Shown: positions 6,113 to 7,547 of the stretch, piece by piece | How the letters are laid out: the number at the start of each line of letters is the position of its first letter | Numbering within the stretch: position 1 is the stretch's first letter | Origin: an uncultured cyanobacterium | GTDB lineage: Bacteria > Cyanobacteriota > Vampirovibrionia > Gastranaerophilales > Gastranaerophilaceae | Direction of reading: 5' to 3' | Assembly: GCA_945836835.1 (NCBI GenBank) | Contig: CAMAML010000051.1 | Location: 1-7,547 of the forward strand | DNA: 7,547 nt | Made by a program: the position numbers and the translations under genes | Notes under the pieces: model-generated | What the model was told of the DNA's origin: nothing | Seen by the model: the letters and a program-made list of their open reading frames with translations, nothing else | The model's database searches: none

Positions 6113-7453
6113 TTATTTATTGATTTCAATCTCTTCAGTCGCCAAAACCTTCTCAATCTTTTTTGCCGACTTTAAATTTTTCAGCTCTAATCTTTCTTCC
6201 CGTTCCTGACGAACAAATTCTCTCATCTTGTCGTAATCGAACACGTTTTCCCAGCGGGCAATTACAACGGTTGCAAGGCAATTTCCGACGAGGTTAACGG
6301 TCGTACGCCCCATATCAAGAATTTGGTCAATACCTAACAAAATCGCAACCCCCAAAACGGGGATATTGAAACTCGCAAGAGTTCCCGCAAGCACAATCAA
6401 AGCTGCTCTCGGAACCCCCGCAACCCCTTTACTCGTAAGCATTAATGCCAACATAATTATAAGTTGCTGATTTATGTCAAGGTGAATCCCCACCAACTGC
6501 GACGAAAACATAACCGCCATCGCAAGATACAATGTGCTTCCGTCAAGGTTAAACGTGTACCCCGTCGGCATAACGAACCCTACTATATTTTTCGGGACGC
6601 CAAACCTTTCCATAATATCCATCGCCTGAGGAAATGCCGCCTCGGAGCTTGCCGTCGTAAACGCTAACAGAGCAGGCGACTGCAACGCTCTGATTAAACT
6701 TCTGAACGATATTTTTACAATCTTGCAAACTATAAACAAGACAATTATCACAAACGCTGCAAAGGCAACATATAGAGAACATATAACTTTAAAATAGTTT
6801 TTCAAAATGGCAAGCCCGCTTGCACCGACCGTCGAAGCAATAGCCCCGAAAATCCCCAAAGGTGCAAAATACATGACATACTCCGTAAACTTAAACATAA
6901 TTTGCGAAACGGAGTTCAACAAATCCAAAACGGGCTTGGCTTTTTCTTTGCACGCACACATCGCAAGCGAGAAAAATATCGAAAACACAACAATTTGCAA
7001 CAAATTTCCGTGTGCCATCGCATCCACTATACTTGTCGGAAAAATATCCGTCACCATAGCCCCGATTGAAGTATGAGCCTTACTTGCGGCAAGCAGACCT
7101 TCCGTCTGCATTTGAATGGCATGAGTGGAAGTACCCATAACAAACCCGACACCGGGTTTAAAGATATTTGCAAAAGTCAACCCGATTAAAAGTGCAAGCG
7201 TTGTCACGATTTCAAAATAGATAATCGTTTTTAACCCGATTTTTCCGAGATTTTTGGCGTCCCCATGCCCCGCAATCCCGACAACAAGAGTGGCAAACAA
7301 CAGCGGAGCAATAATCATCTTCACCATTCGCAAAAATATTGCTGCAAACGGGTGCATCTTCACGGCAAAATCAGGGGCAAAATGCCCCACCAATACGCCT
7401 AAAATCAACGCAACAAATATTAGGGTTGTTAATCTTGAATGTTTCAATCTCAT
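6113..7453 (-). CDS. Dicarboxylate/amino acid:cation symporter (DAACS family), GltP/GltT-like, probably glutamate/aspartate
   Basis: This 446-residue inner-membrane secondary transporter takes up an acidic amino acid or dicarboxylate with Na+ or H+. Hydrophobic segments start near residue 8 and alternate through about 395, as expected for eight helices plus two re-entrant hairpins. Family motifs: FTTASSEAAFP in hairpin 1 (265-275), GYTFNLDGSTLY (298-309), SKGVAGVPRAALIVLAGTL (341-359, hairpin 2) and GIDQILDMGRTTVNLVGN (374-391). In the last, D380, R383, T384 and N387 match GltPh residues D394, R397, T398 and N401 that bind aspartate. That favours an acidic amino acid over the C4-dicarboxylates of DctA, where this segment differs. 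The tail after 405 is unusually charged (many E, K and R). An in-frame stop two codons upstream of the ATG rules out a longer start. ileS follows after 13 bases, so the two are probably co-transcribed. Family firm, substrate inferred. Confidence 0.92.
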   Translation of the reverse strand: MRLKHSRLTTLIFVALILGVLVGHFAPDFAVKMHPFAAIFLRMVKMIIAPLLFATLVVGIAGHGDAKNLGKIGLKTIIYFEIVTTLALLIGLTFANIFKPGVGFVMGTSTHAIQMQTEGLLAASKAHTSIGAMVTDIFPTSIVDAMAHGNLLQIVVFSIFFSLAMCACKEKAKPVLDLLNSVSQIMFKFTEYVMYFAPLGIFGAIASTVGASGLAILKNYFKVICSLYVAFAAFVIIVLFIVCKIVKISFRSLIRALQSPALLAFTTASSEAAFPQAMDIMERFGVPKNIVGFVMPTGYTFNLDGSTLYLAMAVMFSSQLVGIHLDINQQLIIMLALMLTSKGVAGVPRAALIVLAGTLASFNIPVLGVAILLGIDQILDMGRTTVNLVGNCLATVVIARWENVFDYDKMREFVRQEREERLELKNLKSAKKIEKVLATEEIEINK

Positions 7454-7547
7454 ACCTCAATAAAAATTATACCGCAAACATAGAGTTCAGACTATATTGA
7501 AAACTCTTTGTGTTAATAAAAGTTAAGGAGGAGAAACAGAACATAAA
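7454..7547. other. Upstream region of the symporter, with a plus-strand Shine-Dalgarno-like run at the right edge
   Basis: Apart from the symporter -10 element, this region has AAGGAGGAG on the plus strand at 7525-7533. No ATG, GTG or TTG follows within the remaining 14 bases, so any divergent gene must start beyond the window. A possible TTAATA/TAATAA box lies at 7513-7519, but it is not supported by a well-spaced -35. Confidence 0.35.
7466..7471 (-). promoter_or_regulatory. -10 element of the symporter-ileS operon promoter, near-leaderless
   Basis: A perfect TATAAT on the minus strand (7471-7466) ends 12 bases before the ATG. It predicts a transcript starting at about 7459-7458 with only 5-6 leader bases (UGAGGU). 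The GAGG there is too close to the ATG for a usual Shine-Dalgarno sequence. No good -35 hexamer is seen at 16-18 bases. The 12-mer GCGGTATAATTT is identical to the one at the oppF promoter (226-237). Confidence 0.55.

Noticed and set aside
6100..6156. Nineteen-residue N-terminal extension of IleRS
   Set aside because: It overlaps the end of the symporter gene and its basic sequence is unlike IleRS. The ATG at 6099 has a good Shine-Dalgarno sequence.
6100..6250. T-box riboswitch or attenuator before ileS
   Set aside because: Only 13 bases separate the genes, and no T-box consensus or terminator hairpin is visible in the end of the symporter gene.
1..7547. CRISPR array, tRNA or rRNA genes, insertion sequence
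   Set aside because: No regularly spaced repeats, cloverleaf-type sequence, rRNA segments or transposase with terminal inverted repeats were seen. The genes account for nearly all of the window.

Overview
The window is about 7.5 kb of compact, AT-leaning bacterial chromosome carrying housekeeping genes. Five genes are complete. A sixth is cut by the left edge, and a possible seventh starts just beyond the right edge. The cyanobacteria-like N-terminus of IleRS (a LPQTSLAMRANA...EIQKFW block), the low GC and the very short intergenic gaps suggest a non-photosynthetic relative of Cyanobacteria of the Melainabacteria / Gastranaerophilales type. This placement is inferred from memory of the families and was not tested by a search.

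Layout, left to right. Positions 1-96 (minus) hold the first 32 codons of a gene that looks like a tyrosine recombinase/integrase. A 145-base divergent intergenic region follows. Three plus-strand genes come next: an OppF/DppF-type peptide ABC transporter ATPase (242-1219), smpB (1257-1718) and an M17 leucyl aminopeptidase, pepA (1796-3190). Each of these three has its own recognisable sigma70-type promoter. Positions 3191-3291 are a convergent intergenic region with two hairpins, one placed to serve each side. The minus strand then carries a two-gene operon: an acidic amino-acid (glutamate/aspartate-type) cation symporter (7453-6113), followed 13 bases later by ileS (6099-3292). The last ~94 bases are upstream sequence of the symporter and contain a strong Shine-Dalgarno-like run on the plus strand.

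The genes fit a theme of peptide and amino-acid supply and translation quality control: peptide import (OppF), peptide hydrolysis (PepA), amino-acid uptake (symporter), isoleucine charging (IleRS) and ribosome rescue by trans-translation (SmpB). Only the symporter-ileS pair looks like a true operon; the rest is neighbourhood.

I found no convincing undescribed multi-gene system. The observations most worth checking are: (1) oppF and smpB both place the -10 hexamer exactly six bases before the ATG, with no Shine-Dalgarno sequence, which predicts leaderless mRNAs starting at the A of the ATG; the symporter promoter is nearly the same and shares a 12-base -10 element with oppF. (2) IleRS has an altered class I signature, HVGT instead of HIGH with a one-residue longer preceding loop, and GYDGHGLPIE in place of the usual GWDCHGLPIE. 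(3) An integrase-like gene start lies at the left edge.
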